48,841 bases of DNA, from NCBI GenBank assembly GCA_937862825.1, contig CALMEF010000113.1, forward strand, positions 1 through 48,841, given 5' to 3'. The notes under the pieces were generated by a model. It was not told where the DNA came from and did no database searches. It saw only the letters and a program-made list of their open reading frames with translations. Positions within the stretch are counted from its first letter, which is position 1. Each line of letters begins with the position of its first letter. Shown here piece by piece: positions 26,292-35,831 of the stretch. Made by a program: the position numbers and the translations under genes. Source of the stretch: an uncultured Armatimonadota bacterium (GTDB taxonomy: Bacteria; Armatimonadota; Fimbriimonadia; Fimbriimonadales; Fimbriimonadaceae).

Positions 26292-29200
26292 ATGCGTTGG
26301 ATCCAATCAGTTCTCCTCTTCATACTCGCAGGTCACGCAGTGGCGGTGCCCGAGTTTGTCGAGCACATCGCGGGTAGCCAGGTTTTTGGTGAGTCTGCGG
26401 GCGTCACTATGCGCGAGCCAGAGTTTGCTCGTGAAGACGAGCCAGTCGACATTTGGGTGAAGATCGGCTACAGTTTCTATTACACCGACGTCGCGATCTA
26501 CTACACGGTAGACGGCAGCCAGCCGTCTGGGGCGTTTGGTGTTGGAAGCGGATCCACCCTCGTCTTGAGGTCGTCCGCCAATCAGATTCAGTTCATACGA
26601 AATGAATCGAGCGGAGGCGGCAACATTGACTGGTGGAAGGCAACGCTACCTATGTCGACCCGGACCTATGGGACGAGGGTTCGCTATAAGGTCAGTGCTT
26701 GGCACAACAGCGGTGGTCTTGAAGTCAACGCGAACAACGCTGGCTGCTCGGATGGCGTCTGTAACGATCCGTCGAATCCACCCACGTTCTTCGAGTTCAC
26801 CAACAAACTGGCCTGGCCGGGACAGGGCAGCGCTTTTCCTAATCACGCAATCGGCTACCCTCCAGTTCACTTTTGGAAGGAGGAGGCGGTGGTTGGCAAC
26901 AACTACATCAACGCGATGCTGGACCAAAACGGGAGTCTCTATGACGTGTACTACCCCGGCGCGGGCGCAGTCAATGGCGTGGGCACGAAGAACGAGGGCT
27001 ACGTCGGTGGGCTGGACACATTTCCGCCTGGGTTGCCGCCTGGGCACCGGGGCCAGATGCACTTTAACAAGGCCATGGGTGGACTTCGCGTGGACGGCAA
27101 GACCTACTGGCTTTCCAATCAAAATGGCGGCGACTATGCGGGGGTTTCTCAGGTTTACGAGCCAGATTCCAACACAGTTCGTACTCAAGCGACTCTCGTC
27201 GCTGGTGGAAACAACATCCAGGTCACGCAGTACGCTTACGCACCAGCGGGCATAACATTTCCGAACGACCTGGGAGGGCAGCCAAACCGAGGCATCGTCG
27301 TCAAGCGCTTTGTACTGACGAACCAGGGGGCGAGTTCAAAGACCTTTAACTTTTACTATTACGCGGACCCCGCGATCAATGGTGGAGACAACTTTGACTC
27401 CATGGAAACCCGCCCAGATAAAGGAGCCGTGGTGATGTTTGACCGCGCAGGCGGCTCGGCGGTTTCGCGCGGCGAATACAACCCAACGACCTTTGGGGAC
27501 TACGGCAAGAACGTCTCTGTGTATTTCGCATCGTCCATGAAGGTCTGCAACTCAGTGGGCGGCTCCGCTGGGTCCTTTGCCTCCGAGTTTTGGCGAGACA
27601 CTAGTGCGGACAATGGTCAAGGTTGGTCAGGCGTACGCCTTACGCTATCTCCGGGCGAGTCCAAGGAGGTTGATGTTGCCCTCGTTGGAGGCTTTGATAT
27701 TGGTGCCAACATGACCGGAACCTACACGTGGCAGATTGAGCCAGTGTTGAACTGGTTTGCCAACACCTCCATGGCATCAATCCACGATGCAACCAAGACC
27801 TATTGGTTGAACTGGCTGAACGAAGGGGTCACCATCGATACGCCTGAGGATGCATACGACAACCTCTTCAAGCGTAGCCTCTTGGCGACGGCGCTTCATC
27901 TTGATGCCAAGGGCGGAGGCGTTGTCGCCGGAATGCACAACGGAGCCTATCCTTTCGTTTGGCCGAGAGACGCTGCTTACGCAGCGGTCACTTTGGCGCG
28001 AGCGGGGCACTTCCAAGAGTCCGCTGAAGTCTATCGGTTCTTGCGCGACGTTGCCTTCCGTGCCAACGAGACGTGGGGCGGCAAAGGATTCTGGTATCAG
28101 AAGTACACCACCGATGGCTACATCGTGTGGAGCGCGCCGCAGGTGGACGAGACGTCGGTCGTGCCATGGGGCGTGCTGACCCACTACCTTTACACAGGGG
28201 ACTTCGGCTTCTTGCAGCAGAACTACCCGATGGTTTACGACGCCGCCCGCGCCAGCAGCGAAGACAGTTCGATAGACTCGCGCCTGTTCTATGACGATCC
28301 AAACAAACTCATGCATAGCATGAACGTCTGGGAGGATCAGTTCGACGACTTCATTTACTCCAACGCAAGCGTGTGGCGAGGGCTTAAAGATGCCCGATCG
28401 ATAGCGTTGCTTTTAGGCAACAACGCTGATGCAAACCTGTTCTTATCGAGGCAGAATAACATCTTTGACGGCATCCGTGGTCGAATGGCTTGGAACGGCG
28501 AGAACACGGATATTTCTCAACTTGGAGTCGTTTACCCCTTCGAGGAAGATCATCGACCGAATCAACGGCGTTGCGACAGATCGCTGGGGCAACAATCGGC
28601 CCCTGGTGCGCTTCAACGGAGAATGGCAAGACCTTATTGACCGGTACTGGGGCGACGGGTATTGGAAGGGCGGCCCTTGGTTCTTGAGCACGCTTTGGTA
28701 CGGCTTGTATTACATTGACCGTGCAGACGTGACGGAAGGCAAGGCTGATATTGACAACCACAAGTTCCGTATGGACCTCTTGCTCCCTCGGCTCGGATCG
28801 ATGGGGCTAGGGGCCGAGCAGATTGCTCCGAGCAACAGCCTGATGTACCCGGACTTCGTGCTCCAAACTGCCTGGCCAAACGCTTGGGAGTCGATGTCTA
28901 CCCTGGTGGACTCGCTGATGATGTTCTTGGATATCAAGCCCAACGCGGGCCTAAACACCTTCGAGATCGCGCCGAAGTTGCCCAGCGCGTGGAAGACAGC
29001 GACCTTCAAGAACGTGCGAATCGGCACAAGACGACTGGACATTCGCGTAGATGAGGCCGCCCGCGGGGCTACTCACACCATGACTAATGTCGCAGGTGGG
29101 ACGACGGCCTTTTCGACCTGGGTCCGCTTACCGCAGGGTCGGAAGCCCTTCCAAGTGACGATCAATGGTGCCCCGGCAACGTACACCTATGACGCGCAGG

Positions 29201-29295
29201 CCCATCGGATTCGAGTTTCGGGCAACTTGGTTGGAACTGCTGGTTCGACGACGCGGGTAAAGGTACAGTGGCTCGGTTCGGGACTGCCTCGGTGA
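26292..29295 (+). CDS. Secreted glucoamylase/glucodextranase-type GH15 enzyme, interrupted by a frameshift
   Basis: About 1000 residues in two frames. The first frame (26292 to about 28550) begins with a signal peptide (about 1-19), a starch-binding-like N-terminal region and a large beta-sandwich domain. It then enters the (alpha/alpha)6 barrel with HNGAYPFVWPRDAAYAAV near residue 555 and the ETSVVPWGVLTHYLY and SMNVWEDQ segments. Around 28535-28552 the coding sense moves forward by one base: VVYP ends in the first frame and KIIDRINGVATDRWG continues in the third. It then runs through GDGYWKGGPWFLSTLW (a typical GH15 catalytic-base region) to the end at 29295. GH15 enzymes release glucose from alpha-glucans. 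Either the gene is broken, or one base is wrong in the assembly; CCCC at about 28538 is the likeliest spot. Confidence 0.85.
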
Positions 29296-29521
29296 CTTTC
29301 GTGGTTGTTAGGTGAGTGGTTAAGTGACGAGGCTGACGTCGGTTTTGCGTTATCCATATCTATAAGCCGTTGGCGGAGGATTTTGTCAGCATAGTTTCTT
29401 TGAAAAATCTATTCACGCGAAGGCGCAAAGAGCGCTGGGGCGTACGAAGAACTTTTCCTGAGGCTTAGTAGCCGCGGTCCTAGCTAGTTTCGGAAAGCTT
29501 GGGAGCCTGCCGAGTCCTTGG
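29296..29521. other. Intergenic stretch with a CGCAAAG-type repeat fragment
   Basis: 226 bases between two converging gene ends. No reading frame or strong terminator is seen. TTCACGCGAAGGCGCAAAGAGCGC near 29413 resembles in type the CGCAAAG-rich intergenic repeats seen in several environmental bacteria, but only one unit is present. Confidence 0.35.
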
Positions 29522-30310
29522 TCATCCTTCCGCGCTTAGCAGAATCTTGCCCACGAGGTTTGAGATGCGTTCTTCGCGCTCACGAAGTTGCTGCACGGCA
29601 TCTTCTCGCGAGATCTGCTCGAATGTCACCGTGTCACCCGGGCGGAGTTGACCAAGGCGGTCCCAGTCGACCTTGGCGATCTGGCCGATGCGCGGATAGC
29701 CGCCAACGGTTGGGCCATCCCAACCAAGGATAATGGGTTGGCCGCTTGGAGGCAATTGTATGCAACCCACCTGAGTTGGGCTACTCAGCATTTCGGGCAT
29801 TGGGTCAATCGGATCGCCGTGAAGCCTTAAGCCGAGGCGGTTTGAGTGTAGGGTGACCGTCCACTCCCTCCCAAACAACTCGCTCTTGGTGGTGTCTGCG
29901 CCGGGCAAGACGCGGAAGGGGCCTTTGCGAAGCGACTCTGGCGGTTGGGCCAGCGTAATCGGTGGAAGGCTTCGGGGACTTGTGGCGACGTACCATCGGC
30001 AGCCATTTGGCGCTCCTTGGATGGATATGACATCGCCAGGCTCGATATGAATCCTGCGGTTTCCATTAACGGGGCGACCTTGGTGCCACACGCTCAGATC
30101 TGCTCCAACGACGGCAAAAGTTCCCGCCGAAATGACTTCAAAGCCGGTAGGAAATGGCCCGCATTCGAAGACTTTTTCTTTGCCAACGAGGGCCCCAGCA
30201 AGGGTTGCCGATTCTCGGTCCGCAGGTCCGCCGGGAGGGATGCCACGATGCCGCCGACCGAAAGTTGGCGCGCAAACCTCAAGTACATGACCGGATAGCG
30301 TGAGGATCAC
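29522..30310 (-). CDS. pxpC: 5-oxoprolinase subunit C (biotin-dependent carboxyltransferase-like)
   Basis: 262 residues from GTG at 30310, which overlaps the pxpA stop as GTGA; an open frame further upstream lies inside pxpA. Signatures: PGGPADRESATLAGALVG, VGADLSVW, GCRWYVA, SSPTQVGCIQLPPSGQPIIL and GYPRIGQIAKVDWDRLGQL, matching the KipA/PxpC family. With PxpA and PxpB it cleaves 5-oxoproline (pyroglutamate) to glutamate using ATP, removing a damage product of glutamine and glutathione. It is the last of three coupled genes. Confidence 0.92.
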   Translation of the reverse strand: MILTLSGHVLEVCAPTFGRRHRGIPPGGPADRESATLAGALVGKEKVFECGPFPTGFEVISAGTFAVVGADLSVWHQGRPVNGNRRIHIEPGDVISIQGAPNGCRWYVATSPRSLPPITLAQPPESLRKGPFRVLPGADTTKSELFGREWTVTLHSNRLGLRLHGDPIDPMPEMLSSPTQVGCIQLPPSGQPIILGWDGPTVGGYPRIGQIAKVDWDRLGQLRPGDTVTFEQISREDAVQQLREREERISNLVGKILLSAEG

Positions 30311-30984
30311 TGATCGCCCCCGAGGGCTTGTCTCACGAGATGTGCCAGGTTGAGGCAATCTGGTGTGTCCCCGTGGATACAAATGGAGTCAACCTTGGTG
30401 GCGAGCAGCCGTACCTGGTTGATGACAGCCTCGCGATCCTCAAGCACGGCGCCAGGCAAGGTTCGACTCAGCAGTCTTCCATCTTCGGTGTAGGCACGAT
30501 CCGCAAATCCCTCCTTGATGAGCAACCCCAAGGAGTCCAGGCGCTGGGCGATGGGGCTGACTGGCAGGAGCATCACCGGGATGCCGAGGTTTGCAAGAAA
30601 GTCAGCATAGGAGACCCCAAAAGCGACAAGTTCGACCGGAGCGTTTGATCCGCCAGCGAGAAGGTTGTACAGCGCACCATGCGGTTTGATGTAGGTGGGG
30701 TGATAACTGCTGATGAACACTTTTGTTTGTTCGCGGACAGATCGGAACCATTCGGGAGCATCTCCTAGCGAAGGCAGTCTCCGCCCCATGCCTTCCCGAT
30801 CTGGAAATCCAGGGTGTGCGCCAAGGCGCACACCATGCTGACGGCAAAGTCCAACGGTCTGTTCCGTCAACTCCGGGCTACCTGCGTGGACACCGCAACA
30901 TACCGAAGCGGAGGTTGCGATTCCAAGAAGCGCTTCGTCAAACGGAAAGCCCTCGCCGATGTCAACGTTGATGTCGAGGCTCAA
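30307..30984 (-). CDS. pxpA: 5-oxoprolinase subunit A (LamB/YcsF family)
   Basis: 225 residues, slightly short of the usual 245-255. Motifs: DINVDIGEGFPFDEALL, SASVCCGVHAGSPE, GVRLGAHPGFPDREGMGRR, YIKPHGALYN and CIHGDTPD, all diagnostic of LamB/YcsF. The shorter length reflects a compact middle region rather than truncation. ATG overlaps the end of pxpB by four bases, and the end overlaps pxpC, so the three subunits are made from one tightly coupled message in the order B-A-C. Confidence 0.95.
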   Translation of the reverse strand: MSLDINVDIGEGFPFDEALLGIATSASVCCGVHAGSPELTEQTVGLCRQHGVRLGAHPGFPDREGMGRRLPSLGDAPEWFRSVREQTKVFISSYHPTYIKPHGALYNLLAGGSNAPVELVAFGVSYADFLANLGIPVMLLPVSPIAQRLDSLGLLIKEGFADRAYTEDGRLLSRTLPGAVLEDREAVINQVRLLATKVDSICIHGDTPDCLNLAHLVRQALGGDQ

Positions 30985-31610
30985 AGCCGCTCTCCCCGCA
31001 ACCGGTCAAACTGCGTTTGATCAATCCGCTCGAACTGCACTTCATCTCCCGCTTCGATTGGAAAGTAGTCCTCTTCGATGCACACCAACTCCAGCGGGCA
31101 CATGCCGATCAGTCGCCACCCACCTGGCGAATCCGAAGGATAAACTCCGGTTTGGCTACCAGTTATGCCAACAGAACCCTTGGCGACAAACTTTCGGGGA
31201 TTGGCCAAGCGTGGAACTCGCGAAATCGGTTCCGGGACACCAGTTAGGTAAGCAAAGCCCGGTTGGAAACCCACGGCCACGCAGTCATAGGACGCTGAGG
31301 CGTGATAACCGATGACATCCTCTACTTGAACTCCACAAATTGAGGCCACTTCAAGAAGGTCCTCGTTGTGCTCGTAACACACGGGAATGAAATGCTGGCG
31401 GGCGGGCACGGTTGAAACTTCCGGAAGTTCGCGCAGGCAGTCGGGATCGAATCGGAACGGATCCACATAGATGCCCACATCCTGATAGGCGGACACCACA
31501 TCCAAAACTCCGGGAAGATCTGCTTCGCGCAGTGCTTGAGCGAGGCGATAAGGGGCCACATCAAGGTCGCGCAGAAGGAAGGCAGTTTCTCCCATGGGCA
31601 CAACCTTCAT
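30981..31610 (-). CDS. pxpB: 5-oxoprolinase subunit B (KipI family)
   Basis: 209 residues from ATG at 31610. KipI/PxpB motifs: FIPVCYEHNEDLLEVA, IGYHASASYDCVAVGFQPGFAYL, VPRLANPRKFVAKGSVGITGSQTGVYP and GGWRLIGMCPLELV. In Bacillus the homologue also inhibits the sporulation kinase KinA, but with pxpA and pxpC adjacent the metabolic role is clear. First gene of the operon, divergent from dut with only 32 bases between the starts. Confidence 0.95.
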   Translation of the reverse strand: MKVVPMGETAFLLRDLDVAPYRLAQALREADLPGVLDVVSAYQDVGIYVDPFRFDPDCLRELPEVSTVPARQHFIPVCYEHNEDLLEVASICGVQVEDVIGYHASASYDCVAVGFQPGFAYLTGVPEPISRVPRLANPRKFVAKGSVGITGSQTGVYPSDSPGGWRLIGMCPLELVCIEEDYFPIEAGDEVQFERIDQTQFDRLRGERL

Positions 31611-31642
31611 GTTCAGATTATGGACGCGGTAGCATCGTTACG

Positions 31643-32074
31643 ATGATCGAAATCCCCATCACAATTTCTGAGCGAGGATTTGCGCCGGAGTACGCCAGCA
31701 ATGGAGCCGCTGGCATGGACCTGCGCTGCTCGGAGGACATCGAACTCGCCGCTGGGGAACGCATAGTTGCCCCTACGGGAATTCGAGTGGCTATCCCCGA
31801 GGGTTTTGAAGGGCAGGTTCGGGCGCGTTCGGGGCTGGCTTTACGCTTAGGACTTGGAGTTGCGAATGGCCCGGGAACGATAGACTGTGACTATCGCGGG
31901 GAAGTTGGGGTCATCTTGATCAATTTCTCTTCGGATGTCGTCCGACTTAAGAGAGGTGAGCGGATTGCCCAGTTGGTGATCTGCCCCGTCGTCAGGGCTT
32001 CGCTTCGACCAGTGGACTCTCTTGACGAAACAATACGAGGAGAAGGTGGATTTGGAAGTACCGGGACCCAATAA
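31643..32074 (+). CDS. dut: Deoxyuridine 5'-triphosphate nucleotidohydrolase
   Basis: 143 residues from ATG at 31643; the frame is open further upstream but lies inside pxpB. Trimeric dUTPase that hydrolyses dUTP to dUMP and pyrophosphate, limiting uracil in DNA. The five motifs are present: AAGMDLRC, the RSGLALR serine region, NGPGTIDCDYRGEVGV with the catalytic Asp and the uracil-binding loop, RGERIAQLV, and the C-terminal GGFGSTG arm. The 3' end overlaps the next gene by 29 bases. Confidence 0.97.
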   Translation: MIEIPITISERGFAPEYASNGAAGMDLRCSEDIELAAGERIVAPTGIRVAIPEGFEGQVRARSGLALRLGLGVANGPGTIDCDYRGEVGVILINFSSDVVRLKRGERIAQLVICPVVRASLRPVDSLDETIRGEGGFGSTGTQ

Positions 32075-33056
32075 GAGCTTGCGCATGTGCGATCGTTGTT
32101 TCGCCATGCTTGGCGACGCCGACGAGTTTTGCCCCGATTGCGGAGCGCCGACGTCCAAGGAGGGTGTCTCCGAAGGTAGCGACTCCGAGATTTATCCCGA
32201 GTTGGCTCGGGCGAACCTACTCAGGATGCGGGGCGAGTACAAGCAGGCGGAGGATGTCTGTCTCGCCATCTTGCGCCGATTCCCCAATAACGCGACGGCA
32301 AACACGCTTCTGGGGGACATATGCGCCGAGCGAGGCGATCTTGAACAAGCCGCAGAGTGGTACGAGTTGGCAATCGACTTGATGCCGGAATCCGCTTCTG
32401 AGAAGGCAAAGTTGGCCAAGGTTCGAGAACGCATGCAAGAACGGCAAGCAGCCAAGGCAGCACACGAGTTTGAGTTGCATCGAAAGAGCAATGCTCCGAT
32501 GCTGGCCATGGTGGGTGTCGTTGCCTTTGTCGCGTTTGGGCTGATCGCGTTCCTTGTCGGTCGAAACTTGGCTCCGCCGACTGCGAAGGGAGTTCTCGAA
32601 ATACCGAAGGTCGAGCAGCCTCAGAAGGAGAATGTCCCGATGTCTCAATCGGGCCCGATCCCTCAGCCCTCATCCGAGCAACCCGAAGGAAAGACCACTG
32701 GCACGATGGTAAGGCTTGAGGACGACGAAGTCATCCTGAACAACTTGGCACAACGGTCCCCTGAGGGTGTGCTGCTCATTGAAGCCACCCAAGATAAGCG
32801 AACTCTCGGATTGCGGCTCACTTACGCACTGGATGATGGCGTCGACCCGCGAGTTATTGGCGCCAAGTTGGGTGCATCAGCGATGGCGGCCTATCCTGAT
32901 GCTGGTCGGATTGTGGTGCGTGGTGTCCGCGAAAGACGGGTTGTATATATGGCCACCGTCGCGCGTTCGGATTACGAGTCCACCGTCGGTCAGAACTTGA
33001 GCGATGACGCCCTTGCGGACCAGCTCTTGATTGAGGAATGGTCATTGAGACCATAG
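32046..33056 (+). CDS. Zinc-ribbon, TPR and single-pass membrane protein of unknown function
   Basis: About 336 residues from GTG at 32046, which has GAGGAG just upstream; a TTG at 32052 has better spacing and is possible. The product starts with a zinc ribbon (MCDRCFAML, then EFCPDCGAP, two CxxC pairs). TPR-like helices follow (NLLRMRGEYKQAEDVCLAILRRFP and DLEQAAEWYELAIDL). Then comes a charged helix, one transmembrane segment (AMVGVVAFVAFGLIAFLVG), and a soluble domain of about 140 residues, presumably outside. No enzymatic motif is seen. It overlaps dut and is convergent with radC, with a 10-base gap. Confidence 0.75.
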   Translation: MDLEVPGPNKSLRMCDRCFAMLGDADEFCPDCGAPTSKEGVSEGSDSEIYPELARANLLRMRGEYKQAEDVCLAILRRFPNNATANTLLGDICAERGDLEQAAEWYELAIDLMPESASEKAKLAKVRERMQERQAAKAAHEFELHRKSNAPMLAMVGVVAFVAFGLIAFLVGRNLAPPTAKGVLEIPKVEQPQKENVPMSQSGPIPQPSSEQPEGKTTGTMVRLEDDEVILNNLAQRSPEGVLLIEATQDKRTLGLRLTYALDDGVDPRVIGAKLGASAMAAYPDAGRIVVRGVRERRVVYMATVARSDYESTVGQNLSDDALADQLLIEEWSLRP

Positions 33057-33066
33057 CGTTTCGAAG

Positions 33067-33738
33067 TCAAGACATCAAGCCTCGATCGCGCAGACTTACG
33101 TATCCCTTGGGACCGTTCGGGTGGTTCTTCGCTCCGATGACCAGATGATCCAGTACTTCGACGTCAAGTAACCGGCCAGCTTCTACCAGTTTCCGCGTCA
33201 CGGCAACATCCTCTGGACTTGGTGTGGGGTCGCCGCTGGGGTGATTGTGGGCAACGATGATCGCGTTTGCGGCATCGAGCAGGGCTTCGCGAAAGACGGT
33301 TCGAATCTCTACGATGGACATGGTCAGTCCACCCTTGTGAACAGTTTTGTCGCGAATGAGTTCGTTTTTGGCGTTCAAGAGGAGAATAACGAAGTGCTCC
33401 TGTTTTTCACCACGCAAATAGTCGAGGTAGTTCGCGACCGTTTCGGGCTGGTCAAAGCCGATTCTTGACCCCTCGCCTGCTTTGGCGGATCGGCGCCCGA
33501 GTTCAATGAGAACTTGGCATCGCAAGGTTTCGAAGTCTTCAAAGCCAGTGAGGTCGCTTATCACACTCGCAGGCAGGTCGGCAAGCCTCTGAACCTTTCC
33601 GTGAACTGCATTGAGCAGGGCCAAGCCAGTCGCTTCGGTAACGTCGGACTCGCGTCTGGCAAAGGCGACCGAGAGCATGTCGGTTACTGTGGCCGAGTTT
33701 GTGCCAGCTTGTCGGACGCGATCAGTCGGTGTCTTCAC
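33067..33738 (-). CDS. radC: RadC-family JAMM/MPN+ domain protein
   Basis: 223 residues. The N-terminal helix-hairpin-helix region (about 10-95, DLPASVISDLTGF) is followed by the JAMM domain with the zinc-ligand motif AHNHPSGDPTPSPED. RadC proteins were once linked to DNA repair; their real activity is unsettled. GTG at 33736-33738 overlaps the preceding glyoxalase stop (GTGA). It is the last gene of a minus-strand run that begins with the phosphate porin, although a weak internal promoter between pstB and the glyoxalase gene cannot be excluded. Confidence 0.94.
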   Translation of the reverse strand: MKTPTDRVRQAGTNSATVTDMLSVAFARRESDVTEATGLALLNAVHGKVQRLADLPASVISDLTGFEDFETLRCQVLIELGRRSAKAGEGSRIGFDQPETVANYLDYLRGEKQEHFVILLLNAKNELIRDKTVHKGGLTMSIVEIRTVFREALLDAANAIIVAHNHPSGDPTPSPEDVAVTRKLVEAGRLLDVEVLDHLVIGAKNHPNGPKGYVSLRDRGLMS

Positions 33739-34115
33739 TGAAGGTCTGCCGCCTTGACGCCCAACTGGATGGCCTGAATTGGGTTGCCATCGGGGTCAGC
33801 GAAGGTCAGAACGACGCCAGATGGAACGTCGTGGAAGTCATCGGCAATCACGAATCCTTGACCAAGCAAGGTCGCCTTCAAAGCCTTGACATCATCGACC
33901 TGAATGCCCATGTACCAACCGCTCCCGACTTTGCCATAGGGCTGCGGGTTCCCGTTTAGACCCGGGTGAAGCGCGAGGGTTCCGTTGCCGAGGTCAAACT
34001 CAGTCCACCAGGCTGACACCGACTTCGTTTTCATTCCTAGCGTGTCGCGATAGAACGCGACGGAGCGATCCATATCTGATGTCTGGCACCAGATGGTGTG
34101 CATGCCTAAAACCAT
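33735..34115 (-). CDS. Glyoxalase/bleomycin-resistance-type (VOC) protein
   Basis: 126 residues from ATG at 34115; the frame is open to 34169, but the family alignment begins MVLGMHTIWCQTSDMDRSVAFYRDTLG. One vicinal-oxygen-chelate module pair: FDLGNGTLALHP, GWYMGIQVDDVKALKATLL, then GVVLTFADPDGNPIQAIQ, a typical C-terminal metal-ligand strand. The substrate cannot be told from sequence. It starts 47 bases after the pstB stop. Confidence 0.85.
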   Translation of the reverse strand: MVLGMHTIWCQTSDMDRSVAFYRDTLGMKTKSVSAWWTEFDLGNGTLALHPGLNGNPQPYGKVGSGWYMGIQVDDVKALKATLLGQGFVIADDFHDVPSGVVLTFADPDGNPIQAIQLGVKAADLQ

Positions 34116-34161
34116 GAAGTGAGTTTTAGCACAATGGCACCGATCAAACTGCGCCGATGGA

Positions 34162-34935
34162 CTATCCAAACCGACCGGTAATGTAGTCTGCCGTCAACGG
34201 GTTCTGAGGGTCGGAAAACATCTTCTCGGTTTCACCGCGCTCGATAAGAACTCCGAGCATGAAGAACGCGCAATGCTTGCTAACCCTGTGAGCCTGCTGC
34301 AGATTATGCGTGACGATCAAAATGGTTGTTTCCTGACCAAGTTCGAGAATCAGATCTTCGATCTTCTCTGAGGAGATTGGGTCAAGGGCGGAACAAGGTT
34401 CATCCATCAAGATAACCTTGGGCTGGACGGCGAGCATTCGAGCCAGACACAGGCGCTGCTGCTGACCGCCAGACAGTTCCAGGCCATTCTTCCGCCTCAT
34501 GTCGTCTTTCACCTCGTCCCAAAGGGCTGCCTTCTTCAGACAGGACTCGACGAGACCCTCAAGTTGCGACCCCTTTAGCCCGTAGTGCAGCCGCGGGGCG
34601 AGAGCCACGTTTTCAAAAATCGTCATCGGGAACGGATTGGGCTTTTGGAACAGCATTCCAACGTCACGGCGGAGTGCCATGAGATCAATCTTGGGATCAT
34701 AGGGATTCTGGCCCGCCACTGTGATGTTGCCCGAAACTCGCGCACCCGAAATACGATCATTCATTCGGTTGAAGCAGCGCAAGAAAGATGATTTGCCGCA
34801 GCCGCTGGGGCCAATGAGGGCAGTGACCTCACGTTCCGGTGCTTCAAAGTTGACACTCTTGAGCACTTGGTTGTTGCCGTAGAAGAGATCTACGTTTGAG
34901 GCGCTTAAGGCGGGTCGGACAAGAGTGCCTACCAT
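34162..34935 (-). CDS. pstB: Phosphate ABC transporter ATP-binding protein
   Basis: 257 residues from ATG at 34935, chosen because family homology starts at VRPALSASNVDLFYG. It overlaps the pstA stop by seven bases (ATGGTAG). Walker A is GPSGCGKSSF, the ABC signature LSGGQQQRLCLAR, Walker B VILMDEPCSALDP, and the switch VTHNLQQA. The PstB-typical RMND follows the P-loop. It drives phosphate uptake with PstA, PstC and PstS. No phoU follows, which is unusual for a pst operon. Confidence 0.97.
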   Translation of the reverse strand: MVGTLVRPALSASNVDLFYGNNQVLKSVNFEAPEREVTALIGPSGCGKSSFLRCFNRMNDRISGARVSGNITVAGQNPYDPKIDLMALRRDVGMLFQKPNPFPMTIFENVALAPRLHYGLKGSQLEGLVESCLKKAALWDEVKDDMRRKNGLELSGGQQQRLCLARMLAVQPKVILMDEPCSALDPISSEKIEDLILELGQETTILIVTHNLQQAHRVSKHCAFFMLGVLIERGETEKMFSDPQNPLTADYITGRFG

Positions 34936-35831
34936 CGCTGTTTGGCCCTCTGGCGAGATCGTACGATAATCGCGCCGAGATTGATCAGCAGCACGAACAT
35001 CATCAAGGTGAGACAGGTTCCCCATATGATTTTCTCCGGAATAACACCACCTTGCCGATAGCCTTCGGCGAGGTGATAAGGTAGGTTGGCGACAGGCTTG
35101 GACAGCGTGTCAAAGTCCAAAGTGAGTTTCTCTGTTGAGAAGTAAAGACCAGCGGTCAATAGGATTGGCGGTGCCTCGCCAACCGCCCGCCCCGCGGCGA
35201 GCACCAGGCCAGTGATGATGCCCGGGACGGCACTGGGTAGCACGGCTCGTCGAAGAGCCTGCCACTTGGAGAGCCCAAGGGACACTGCGCCTTCAAGAAA
35301 GGTCGGCGGTACCGAACGTATGGCTCTTTCGGTCGTCAACATGACCACGGGAATGGACATGAGCGACAAAGTCAGCCAGCCAGCCACCAAACTTGTCCCG
35401 AGTTTCCACTTGAGAACGAAGATTGCCAGACCGAAAAGACCATAGATGATGGATGGCGTTGCGGCCAAGGTGCTGATGCACGCTCTCACAACCTGCGGCA
35501 ATCGACCATTTCCGGCGTATTCTGCCAGCCAGATGCCTCCAAGGATTCCGACTGCAGGAGTAATCAGGAGAGTGCCAGCCATGAGCAGAATAGACCCACG
35601 AATCATGGGCCAGATTCCGCCAGCAGACATGCCTTCTGCAGGTGCGTGTGAGAGAAACTCCCAGTTGATTGCAGGAACACCTTTGACCAGGATCGTTCCA
35701 ATAATCCCGATCACCACACCAATCGAAATCAGCGCGCATATAAGAAGCCGAACTGAAAATAGTTGGGATGAGCGCTGTCGCTTCAGGTCCCTTTCGAGGA
35801 GGTTCGCATCGTCCAGGCCTAGTGCTGCCAT
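34929..35831 (-). CDS. pstA: Phosphate ABC transporter permease PstA
   Basis: 300 residues with six predicted membrane helices. Inner-membrane permease half. EYAGNGRLPQVV, PSIIYGLFGLAIFV and the EAA-type loop EGAVSLGLSKWQALRRAVLPSAVPGI are characteristic. It overlaps pstC by 13 bases and pstB by seven, consistent with tight translational coupling. Confidence 0.95.
   Translation of the reverse strand: MAALGLDDANLLERDLKRQRSSQLFSVRLLICALISIGVVIGIIGTILVKGVPAINWEFLSHAPAEGMSAGGIWPMIRGSILLMAGTLLITPAVGILGGIWLAEYAGNGRLPQVVRACISTLAATPSIIYGLFGLAIFVLKWKLGTSLVAGWLTLSLMSIPVVMLTTERAIRSVPPTFLEGAVSLGLSKWQALRRAVLPSAVPGIITGLVLAAGRAVGEAPPILLTAGLYFSTEKLTLDFDTLSKPVANLPYHLAEGYRQGGVIPEKIIWGTCLTLMMFVLLINLGAIIVRSRQRAKQRW

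Noticed and set aside
29400-29440. A repeat array from the CGCAAAG-type motif
   Set aside because: Only a single imperfect unit is present, so it is noted as a fragment and not as an array.
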